A DNA stretch of 64,000 nucleotides from Niveispirillum sp. SYP-B3756 (lineage in GTDB: Bacteria; Pseudomonadota; Alphaproteobacteria; Azospirillales; Azospirillaceae): contig NZ_WIDQ01000011.1 of NCBI RefSeq assembly GCF_009495745.1, forward strand, positions 62,001-126,000, given 5' to 3'. The notes below the pieces were generated by a model. It saw only the letters and a list, made by a program, of their open reading frames with translations, was not told the origin of the DNA and ran no database searches. Position numbers and translations under genes: made by a program. This document shows positions 24,709 through 32,079 of this stretch, piece by piece. Positions within the stretch are counted from its first letter, which is position 1. Each line of letters begins with the position of its first letter.

Positions 24709-27700
24709 TCAGAGCAGACGACGCAGACGCGGCACCAGCCACTCCTCGGCATCACGCACGTAATCGAACAGGACCGGTACAAAGATCAGGCTGAGCGCGG
24801 TGGAGGAGATCAGCCCCCCGATCACCGCAATCGCCATGGGCTCGCGGAAAGCCGTATCCAGGCCGATGCCCAGCGCGATGGGCAGCATCCCGGCCAGCAT
24901 GGCCAGCGAGGTCATGATGATCGGCCGGGCCCGGACGGTGCAGGATTCGATAATGGCCTGCCGCCGGTCGACCCCGTTGCGGATACGCTCCACCATGTAA
25001 TCCACCAGCAGGATGGAGTTCTTGTCGGCAATGCCCATCAACATCAGGATGCCGATGGCGGCTGACATGTTGAGATCGGTGTCGGTCAGCAACAGGGCCA
25101 GAAAGGCCCCCCCGACGGAGAGTGGCAGCGCCGCCATCCGGGTCAGCGGCTGAATCCAGTCCTTGTAGAGCAGAACCTGGATGACATAGACCAGCATCAA
25201 CCCGGCGACGATGGCTTCCAGAAAACGGTTGAACAGATCGGTCATCTCCTCCCCATCGCCGCCATTGCGGACATCGACGCTGCGGGGAAGATTCTCCATG
25301 GCCGGAAGATCATTGATCAGTTCCAGCGCGTCCCCCAGCGACAGGCCGTCCACATTGGCTTCCACCGCGATCTTACGGCGCCGGTCATAGCGTTCGATGC
25401 TGGCAGGGCCCGCCCCGAACCGGATGCTGGCGACCTCAGAAAGCGGCACCGACCCGCCGCCGGCCGTGGGAACCCGCAATTCGCGCACCGTCTCCAGCGT
25501 CGTCTCCGGTGCTGCCGCCAGCCGGACCCGGACAACCAACTGGCGGCCACTATGGTTGAACTTGGCCAGGTTGGCGTCGGTATCGCCGATGGTGGCGATA
25601 TTCACGGCATCGCTCAGTGCCTGAACGCTGATGCCCAGTTGGGCTGCCTTGGCGAAATCGGGCGTGATGACGATTTCCGGCTGTGACACCGGAGCGGTGC
25701 TGCCCACCGAATTGATGCCGTCAATACCGCGCATACCGCGTTCGACGGCCTTGGCCGTCCGGTCCAGGGCCTGCGTATCCTCGCTGGTCAGGATGATGCT
25801 GATATCCTTGCCACCGGAGGAGTTGGAGAAGCGGGCGCGGACGTCCGGCACTTCCGACAGGGCTGGCAGGACGAGCCCTTCAAATTCACGCTGGCTGATA
25901 TCGCGCTCCTTGGGCGGAACGAGCTTGATCTGCAGGCTGGCAACATTCACCCCCTGCTCAGCCCCGGCATTGGTCAGCACATACAGTACTTCCGGCCGTT
26001 CGCGCAGGATGTCGGCCATACGCTGCGCGGTGGCATCCGTCTGGGCCAGGGTGGAACCGCGCGGCAGTTCGATGGTCAGCGTCGACTGAGAATAATCCTC
26101 GTAGGGCAGATAGCCGGTCGACAGCAGGGGGATCATGCCGAAGGACAGGGCGACGCTGGCCGCCGCGATCAGCAAGGTCACGGCGCGATGATCCAGCGTC
26201 CATTCCACCAGCCGCCGATAGCGGGCACCCCAGCGCCCTTCAACCGGGCCCTGATGGGTGGCCGGTGCGCGCAGCAGATAGGCTGCCAGCATCGGCGTCA
26301 GCAGCCGGGCCACCACCAGGGAGAAGAAGGCCGCCACAGCCACCGTCACCCCGAACTGCACGAAGAATTGACCGACCACGCCGCCCATGAAGCTGACCGG
26401 CATGAAGACGGCGCAGATCACCGCCGTGGTCGCCACCACGGCCAGCCCGATCTCATCGGCGGCGATCATGGCGGCAGCATAGGGGGTCTTGCTCGGATCA
26501 TCCGCCATGTGGCGATGGATATTCTCAATCTCCACAATCGCATCATCCACCAGCACGCCGGTGACCAGGGAGATCGCCATCAGGCTGACAAGGTTCAGCG
26601 AATAGCCCAGGAAATAAAGCGCCAGGAAGCTGGGGATGATGGAGAGCGGGATGGTGATGGCCGCCAGCGCCGTCGACCGCCCGTCGCGCAGGAACAAAAA
26701 GACGGTCAGGATCGTCAGCACCGCCCCTTCGAAAAAGGTGTAGAGGGTGGAACTGAAGCTGGTCTGGGTGAAATCGACCAGGGAAAACAGCTCGGTGAAG
26801 GTCACGGCCTTGTTGTTGGCCGCAATATCGGCCAGCGCTTCCTGCACGGCGGCACCCACCGTCAGCTCGCTTGCCCCTTTGGCGCGGAACACCGCGAAGG
26901 TGACAGCCGGCTTGCCGTTCAGGGTGGTGATGGAGCGGGGTTCGGCCCCACCATCGGTCACTGTGGCAATCTCCCCCAGCCGGGCACCGCGCCCATTGCC
27001 CAGATTGATCCAGGTCTGGCGCAGCGCCTTCACGGACTGGACGCCACCCAGGGTACGCAGGCTGTATTCCGTGCCTTCCTGCACCAGCCGGCCGCCCGGC
27101 AGATCGATATTGGTCTGGGCCAGCTGGCGACTGACATCGGCGGCGGATACACCGAAGGCGGCCAGCCGGGCCGGGTCCAGCGTCACCGTCACCTCATGGT
27201 TGATGCCGCCATAGCGCTGTACCTTGGCAACGCCGGGTAAGGCCAGCAGCCGGCGATTGACCGTGTCATCGACGAACCAGGACAGTTCCTCCGGCCGCAT
27301 GGAGGGCGCCTCGACACCGAAGGAGAAGATGGCCCCGCCATCCGCCTCTTCCCGCCGCACCTGCGGTTCCAGGATGGAGCGCGGCAGCTGGTCGCGGATG
27401 CTGGCCACGGCGTCGCGCGAATCATTGGTGGCCCGGTCGTAATCCGTGCCCAGATGGAATTCGACATTGGTGATGGACGAACCCTCGGCGATGGTGGAGG
27501 TGATGTGCTTCACCCCCGACAGCCCCGCCAGGGCGCCTTCGACGCGTCGGGTGATCTGGATTTCGATTTCGCTGGGGGAGGCCCCGGGTTGGTTGATGAT
27601 GACGCTGACGACCGGCACCACGGCATTGGGCATATTGGTGACGGGAAGCTGCCGGAACGCGATCAGGCCGGCGACTGTCAGCACCAGAAACAGGACGATG

Positions 27701-27747
27701 GGCGGAATCGGATTGCGGATGGCCCAGGTAGAGATCGGCATGGACAT
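24709..27747 (-). CDS. RND multidrug efflux pump, inner-membrane transporter (HAE1 type)
   Basis: 1012 residues, the normal length for an AcrB/MexF-like proton antiporter. The N-terminus WAIRNPIPPIVLFLVLTVAGLIAFRQLPV is TM1. Periplasmic pore-domain signatures follow (PNAVVPVVSVIINQPGASPSEIE, VQRYGGINHEVTVTLDPARLAAFGVS). TM4 carries the proton-relay pair in TGVLVDDAIVEIENIHRHM, and FMPVSFMGGVVGQFF is typical HAE1. The C-terminal half repeats the fold (GILMLMGIADKNSILLVDYMVERIRNG). It works with the adaptor encoded 3 bases upstream and the outer-membrane factor downstream. Exported compounds are unknown. Confidence 0.94.
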   Translation of the reverse strand: MSMPISTWAIRNPIPPIVLFLVLTVAGLIAFRQLPVTNMPNAVVPVVSVIINQPGASPSEIEIQITRRVEGALAGLSGVKHITSTIAEGSSITNVEFHLGTDYDRATNDSRDAVASIRDQLPRSILEPQVRREEADGGAIFSFGVEAPSMRPEELSWFVDDTVNRRLLALPGVAKVQRYGGINHEVTVTLDPARLAAFGVSAADVSRQLAQTNIDLPGGRLVQEGTEYSLRTLGGVQSVKALRQTWINLGNGRGARLGEIATVTDGGAEPRSITTLNGKPAVTFAVFRAKGASELTVGAAVQEALADIAANNKAVTFTELFSLVDFTQTSFSSTLYTFFEGAVLTILTVFLFLRDGRSTALAAITIPLSIIPSFLALYFLGYSLNLVSLMAISLVTGVLVDDAIVEIENIHRHMADDPSKTPYAAAMIAADEIGLAVVATTAVICAVFMPVSFMGGVVGQFFVQFGVTVAVAAFFSLVVARLLTPMLAAYLLRAPATHQGPVEGRWGARYRRLVEWTLDHRAVTLLIAAASVALSFGMIPLLSTGYLPYEDYSQSTLTIELPRGSTLAQTDATAQRMADILRERPEVLYVLTNAGAEQGVNVASLQIKLVPPKERDISQREFEGLVLPALSEVPDVRARFSNSSGGKDISIILTSEDTQALDRTAKAVERGMRGIDGINSVGSTAPVSQPEIVITPDFAKAAQLGISVQALSDAVNIATIGDTDANLAKFNHSGRQLVVRVRLAAAPETTLETVRELRVPTAGGGSVPLSEVASIRFGAGPASIERYDRRRKIAVEANVDGLSLGDALELINDLPAMENLPRSVDVRNGGDGEEMTDLFNRFLEAIVAGLMLVYVIQVLLYKDWIQPLTRMAALPLSVGGAFLALLLTDTDLNMSAAIGILMLMGIADKNSILLVDYMVERIRNGVDRRQAIIESCTVRARPIIMTSLAMLAGMLPIALGIGLDTAFREPMAIAVIGGLISSTALSLIFVPVLFDYVRDAEEWLVPRLRRLL

Positions 27748-27750
27748 GGC

Positions 27751-28797
27751 TCAGCGTGCCTCCACCGTCTTCACGAAATCACCCGCGCGGATCAGCGTTC
27801 CCGCGCGTTGCACCACCCGTAGATCGGGTGCGACCCCTTCGACCAGGGCCATACCATCCCGTTGCAGCAGGGGCGTGACGGCATGGCGGACGACATGGTT
27901 GCTGGCATCCACCTCCCAGACAAAGGCCCCCTCGCCATCGCGCTGAATGGCCGTGGCCGGTACGGCCAGGGCCGTCACCGGGTTCAGTTCAATATCGCCA
28001 TGGACGAATCCGCCCACCATCAGCCCCTGGGCGCTGGGGATGGTGACACGCACCGCGGCGGCGCGGTCGGATGCATCAATGCGCGGCGAGACCAGCCGCA
28101 CCGATCCCAGCAGGGAACCCTGCACGCCAGGGACCGTCAGATGCACATTGCTGGCCGGCTTCACACGGTTGGCCTGGCCTTCGGGAACCCGCAGTTCGCC
28201 TTCGATTTCACCGTCGCGCGCAATGCGGAACAGCGGATCGGTTGCGTTGGCGATTCCCCCCACCAAGGCCCGGCGCTCGAACACCACCCCGCCCGTGGGC
28301 GCGTGCACGGTGGCGCGCCGGATGGCCAGCTTGGCCTCCTCCACCTTGGCCTTCATCGTGGCCAGGGCGCTGCGCTTTTCCATGATCAGGCTTTCGCTGA
28401 CAGCGCCGGTATCCTTGATGGAGAGGGTCCGCGTCGCCTCATCGCGGGCCTTGGCATAATCCGCCTCCATCTGCGCCAGCTGCAGGCGCAGGCCCTCGCT
28501 ATCCAGCACGGCCAGCGGATCGCCCTTCTTGACGTGATCGCCCACCTCGGCCGACACATCCAGAATGCGCACATTGGTAAGCTCGGCCATCACCGTTGTC
28601 TCTTCTCGCGGCACCAATGTGCCGGCAACGCCGGTATGGTCGATGATTGTCTGTGTATGGGGACTGGTGACCGTGACGCTCAGAATCTCCTTCTTGGCGA
28701 CTTCGGCATGGGTTTTCGTCCCCTTGTGCAGGATCAAGAAGCCTACAGCGGCTGCCCCGCCCAACAACAGAGCGGTTATTGCCAATTTACGGTACAT
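27751..28797 (-). CDS. RND efflux periplasmic adaptor (membrane fusion protein)
   Basis: 348 residues with an N-terminal signal-anchor LAITALLLGGAAAVGFLIL and no lipobox. Adaptor domains in order: a first lipoyl half (ETTVMAELTNVRILDVSAEVGDHVKKGDPLAVLD), a helical hairpin (about 105-160), a second lipoyl half (ATVHAPTGGVVFERRALVGG) and the beta-barrel/MP domain (VPATAIQRDGEGAFVWEVD). It is the first gene of the efflux operon, divergent across 122 bp from a BaeSR-like two-component system that probably controls it. Confidence 0.92.
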   Translation of the reverse strand: MYRKLAITALLLGGAAAVGFLILHKGTKTHAEVAKKEILSVTVTSPHTQTIIDHTGVAGTLVPREETTVMAELTNVRILDVSAEVGDHVKKGDPLAVLDSEGLRLQLAQMEADYAKARDEATRTLSIKDTGAVSESLIMEKRSALATMKAKVEEAKLAIRRATVHAPTGGVVFERRALVGGIANATDPLFRIARDGEIEGELRVPEGQANRVKPASNVHLTVPGVQGSLLGSVRLVSPRIDASDRAAAVRVTIPSAQGLMVGGFVHGDIELNPVTALAVPATAIQRDGEGAFVWEVDASNHVVRHAVTPLLQRDGMALVEGVAPDLRVVQRAGTLIRAGDFVKTVEAR

Positions 28798-28919
28798 ATT
28801 CTCTGTTTGCCTCGCGATTGATGCGATGACGGCCGACTGGCGCTCGCCGGGAAAGTCTGAGAGGACCGTTGTGTTTTAATCGAGGGTGTGTGGAGAAATG
28901 ATGGAGATGGCAAAAAAGA

Positions 28920-29672
28920 ATGATGATACTGGATGCGCATGACGATGCGGCGGCACCCGGTCGGGGGCGGCCGGGCGAGGCGCTCATTCTCGTCACCGAG
29001 GATGAACCGGAGATTGCCGATATCCTGACCGCCTATCTGGAACGAGCGGGGTTGCGCGTGGTCCGCGCGGAGGATGGCCGGCGGGCCCTGGATCTGCATA
29101 TGACCTTGCGCCCCGATCTGGTGCTGCTGGATGTGCAGTTGCCGCGGCTGGATGGCTGGCAGGTGCTGGCCGAAATCCGCCATCGCGGCAATACCCCCGT
29201 CATCATGTTGACCGCGCTCGACCAGGATATCGACAAGCTGATGGGGCTGCGCATCGGCGCGGATGATTATGTCGTCAAGCCGTTCAACCCGGCGGAAGTG
29301 GTGGCGCGCGTTCAAGCCGTGCTGCGGCGCTGTGGCGGGGAGGGGAGCGCCAGTTCCCAGCGTGTCCTGCGCTTCAGCCCCCTGCGCATCGACCTGGACG
29401 GCCATCAGGCGCTGATTGAAAGAGCCGATGGCGGCAGCCTGCCCCTGGACCTGACCCTGACCGAATATCGGCTGCTGGTGCATCTGGCCCGGATGCCGAA
29501 GCGGGTATTTACCCGCATGGAACTGCTGGAGGCTTGCCTGCCGGAAGGCGAGGCGTTGGAACGCACGGTGGACAGCCATCTGAGCAAGCTGCGCAAAAAA
29601 CTGGAGGCGCAAGGTGTTGCGGGTGTGCCCGCAAATGTCCGGGGCGTCGGTTACCGGCTGGGTGATGTATGA
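28920..29672 (+). CDS. OmpR/PhoB-type response regulator, BaeR-like
   Basis: 250 residues. Receiver domain with acidic residues TEDEPE, phospho-acceptor Asp71 in LVLLDVQLPRLDGW, and KPFNPAEVVARVQAVLRR. The stretch LTALDQDIDKLMGLRIGADDYVVKPF matches the BaeR/CreB group. The C-terminal winged helix includes LDLTLTEYRLLVHLARMPKRVFTRMELLEACLPEG and ERTVDSHLSKLRKKLEAQG. It overlaps the kinase gene by 4 bases. Divergence from the RND operon suggests control of efflux by envelope stress or a drug; no operator repeats were identified by eye in the 122-bp intergenic region. Confidence 0.9.
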   Translation: MMILDAHDDAAAPGRGRPGEALILVTEDEPEIADILTAYLERAGLRVVRAEDGRRALDLHMTLRPDLVLLDVQLPRLDGWQVLAEIRHRGNTPVIMLTALDQDIDKLMGLRIGADDYVVKPFNPAEVVARVQAVLRRCGGEGSASSQRVLRFSPLRIDLDGHQALIERADGGSLPLDLTLTEYRLLVHLARMPKRVFTRMELLEACLPEGEALERTVDSHLSKLRKKLEAQGVAGVPANVRGVGYRLGDV

Positions 29673-30736
29673 CGCCAACGATCGTGCCTCCAAAGGGCTC
29701 CGGTCTGCGGCGTCAGATCATCCTGTCGATGGCGGCCGTCGCAACCAGTGTGGTACTGCTTGTTATCCTGGGTTCTTATGCTTTTTATGCTTATTTTTAT
29801 ACATATTTTCCTTCCAGCATTTCCGATGACATCGTTCCCAACCCGGTGGAAATCATCTGGATGGCGGGCACGTTGCTGGTCGCGCTGATCTTGGCGACAG
29901 GTGTTGCGGTGAACCTGGCCCGCCGCATCCTGGCACCGCTGAATTCCGTGGCGGCCAGCCTGCGCCGGGTGGCGGAGGGCGACCTTTCTGCCCGGGCGAC
30001 AATGGATGGCAGCCCCATTGGGGAAGCCACGCGGCTGGTGCTGGACTTCAATAATCTGGCCGAACAGATGGAAAGCATGGCCCGCGACCGGGCCTTCTGG
30101 AACGCCGCAATCGCCCATGAGCTGCGCACACCGGTAACGGTGCTGCGCGGCCGGCTGCAGGGTCTGACCGAAGGGGTCTTTCAGCCCACACCCGCCCTGC
30201 TGGCGGGCTTGTTGAGCCAGGTGGAAGGATTGGCCCGGCTGGTGGAAGATCTGCGCGTGCTGGGTCTGGGGGAGAGTGGGCGGCTGGATATCCAGTTGGA
30301 ACAAGGCGATCTGGCCGCCAGCCTGCGCGATGCGGTGGGAACGCTGGAGCCCAATCTCCGTGCCGCCGGGCTGGTCCCGGTGTTGCAAATGGACGCGGAC
30401 GAGGTGGTTTGCGACCCGGTGCGCATTCGCCAGGCCCTGATGGCCTTGCTGGACAATGCCATCAATCATGCCGAAGCCGGATCGCTGCATATCCGGTCCT
30501 TCCGCCGCAATGGTCTGTACCATTTGCAGGTAGAGGATGCGGGGCCGGGCATTCCGGCTGCGTTTAGGGAAAGCGTGTTTGATGCTTTTCACCGGGGCCA
30601 GAAATCCCGGTCCGGGCAGGGCAGCGGGCTGGGGCTGGCCGTAGTGCGTGCCATTGCCCGGGCCCATGGCGGCGATGTGCGCTGCCTGCCATCCGGCCAG
30701 GGCGGTACGATCTTTGATTTGACCTTGCCCGATTGA
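29669..30736 (+). CDS. Sensor histidine kinase, BaeS-like
   Basis: 355 residues. Two transmembrane helices (about 17-42 and 62-82) enclose a very short periplasmic loop, so the signal is probably sensed in or near the membrane. HAMP at about 82-135, H-box FWNAAIAHELRTPVTVLRGRL with His about 150, N-box ALMALLDNAINHAEAG and G-boxes VEDAGPGIP and SGQGSGLGLAVVRAIARAHGG. Partner of the BaeR-like regulator encoded just upstream. Confidence 0.9.
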   Translation: MTPTIVPPKGSGLRRQIILSMAAVATSVVLLVILGSYAFYAYFYTYFPSSISDDIVPNPVEIIWMAGTLLVALILATGVAVNLARRILAPLNSVAASLRRVAEGDLSARATMDGSPIGEATRLVLDFNNLAEQMESMARDRAFWNAAIAHELRTPVTVLRGRLQGLTEGVFQPTPALLAGLLSQVEGLARLVEDLRVLGLGESGRLDIQLEQGDLAASLRDAVGTLEPNLRAAGLVPVLQMDADEVVCDPVRIRQALMALLDNAINHAEAGSLHIRSFRRNGLYHLQVEDAGPGIPAAFRESVFDAFHRGQKSRSGQGSGLGLAVVRAIARAHGGDVRCLPSGQGGTIFDLTLPD

Positions 30737-30767
30737 CGGCCCGCCCGTGTCTGCCGACGTGCCGCTT

Positions 30768-30801
30768 AGCCCCTGTCGGCGCAGTGGCGCCGGCAGGGGC
30801 T
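30768..30801. terminator. Strong bidirectional hairpin between convergent genes
   Basis: Left arm AGCCCCTGTCGGCGC and right arm GCGCCGGCAGGGGCT pair over 15 positions with one wobble around the loop AGTG. It lies between the kinase stop (30736) and the convergent phosphatase stop (30815). There is no T-tract, so termination may be inefficient or Rho-assisted. Confidence 0.6.
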
Positions 30802-30814
30802 GTCAGCTGGCCGA

Positions 30815-32041
30815 TCAGGATTTCGCCAATGCCTGATTGATCAGGGTGGTGAGCCGGTCCAGCCGGCAGAAATCCCCCGTATCGGCGCAGCCGGGAATGG
30901 GCAGGATTTCCGTGAAAGGCGGCTGGGCTACTGAGAGTGGGGCCAAATGGCGGATCTGGTCCGGCGTCTGCGCCAGATAGGCCAGCCGCACCCACACCGC
31001 ACCGGCCGGATCGCGCCAGCGTTCAAAGCGCAGGCCACCGCCGATGGGCGGATCATCCTGGCCATAGCCATCCACCTGGAAATGCACATCCAGCAGGCTG
31101 GACAGGGCGGCGACATTATTGTCATGCCCGATCAGCAGGGTCAGGGCCGGCCCCTTGTCTGCCGACAGGGCGTCCAGCACGCGCGGTGCCATCTTGAAGG
31201 CGGTGTGGCGGGCCATATAGTGCGGCCGTGCATAGACCTCGAACAGCAGGGCGTGAAGGCGGGAAATCCGCGCCAGTTCGGCGGCATCCAGCTTACCCCA
31301 GGCCACATCCTTCATCGGCATCCCTTCCAGATATTGCAGCAGGAAGACCTGTGCCGTGCCCGAGGTGATGTAGATCGGTCCTAGCAGATCAATGCCCTTG
31401 CCATCGGCCGACAAAGACAGGGTGGCCTTGCTGCCGGCAATATCACAGGGCGGGTTGCGGCGGTCGCAGCCCAGCGCCTTTTCCATCAAGGCGATTTCCG
31501 CCTTGTAGGGGGCGGTGATGCCCTGCGGGTCGCCCTTTTCCGCCCGGATGGATGCAATGGCTGCCTTCGGGGTGAAGCCCGTCATCTCATTGGGCGGGCT
31601 GAACAGCGGGTCGCGGGTGCCGGGTTCCAGATGGGAAACCTTGACCTTGCAGCCGGGGGCCAGACCGTCGGCCAGCGCCTCCCCGGTGCTGATGGTGCGG
31701 GCGGCGCTGTTGGTCCAGATATCGACCGTGCCGTCCGCCGGGCAGCCGGCGGTGGGCAGGATCTGGCCATTGGCGGCCCAGCCGCGCAGATAGCTGCCCA
31801 GCAACCGGGTGGCCGCCACGCCGTGGGCCGTCAGCAGGCTGGGCGGTTCTTTCCAGGCTGGCAGCGGCTTTTCGTTCAGGCCGGTGATGGCGGCCTCGGT
31901 TTCCAGCGGCGTGCGCAGCCCATGGCGCAGCAGCAGCACCGACCGTTCCAGTTTCCAGTCTGGCCCTGGTGCGGGGTCGCTGGCGGCCAGGGCAGGGGCG
32001 GCAAGCAGGGTGGCCAGCACGGCCAGGACAAGGCGTTTCAA
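30815..32041 (-). CDS. Secreted histidine acid phosphatase (AppA phytase / glucose-1-phosphatase family)
   Basis: 408 residues. The signal peptide MKRLVLAVLATLLAAPALAA targets it to the periplasm. The catalytic RHGxRxP motif is LLLRHGLRTPLE (Arg39, His40), and the proton-donor HD motif is LLIGHDNNVAALSSLL. Histidine acid phosphatases of this type release phosphate from phytate or sugar phosphates. The gene lies 38 bases downstream of a signalling TonB receptor and shares strand with its FecR and sigma factor, suggesting that imported phosphate esters are dephosphorylated in the periplasm. Phytase versus glucose-1-phosphatase cannot be settled by reading alone. Confidence 0.88.
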   Translation of the reverse strand: MKRLVLAVLATLLAAPALAASDPAPGPDWKLERSVLLLRHGLRTPLETEAAITGLNEKPLPAWKEPPSLLTAHGVAATRLLGSYLRGWAANGQILPTAGCPADGTVDIWTNSAARTISTGEALADGLAPGCKVKVSHLEPGTRDPLFSPPNEMTGFTPKAAIASIRAEKGDPQGITAPYKAEIALMEKALGCDRRNPPCDIAGSKATLSLSADGKGIDLLGPIYITSGTAQVFLLQYLEGMPMKDVAWGKLDAAELARISRLHALLFEVYARPHYMARHTAFKMAPRVLDALSADKGPALTLLIGHDNNVAALSSLLDVHFQVDGYGQDDPPIGGGLRFERWRDPAGAVWVRLAYLAQTPDQIRHLAPLSVAQPPFTEILPIPGCADTGDFCRLDRLTTLINQALAKS

Positions 32042-32079
32042 GACAAGAGTTTCCTTGAGCTAAGGGAAAAATGGGGGGA

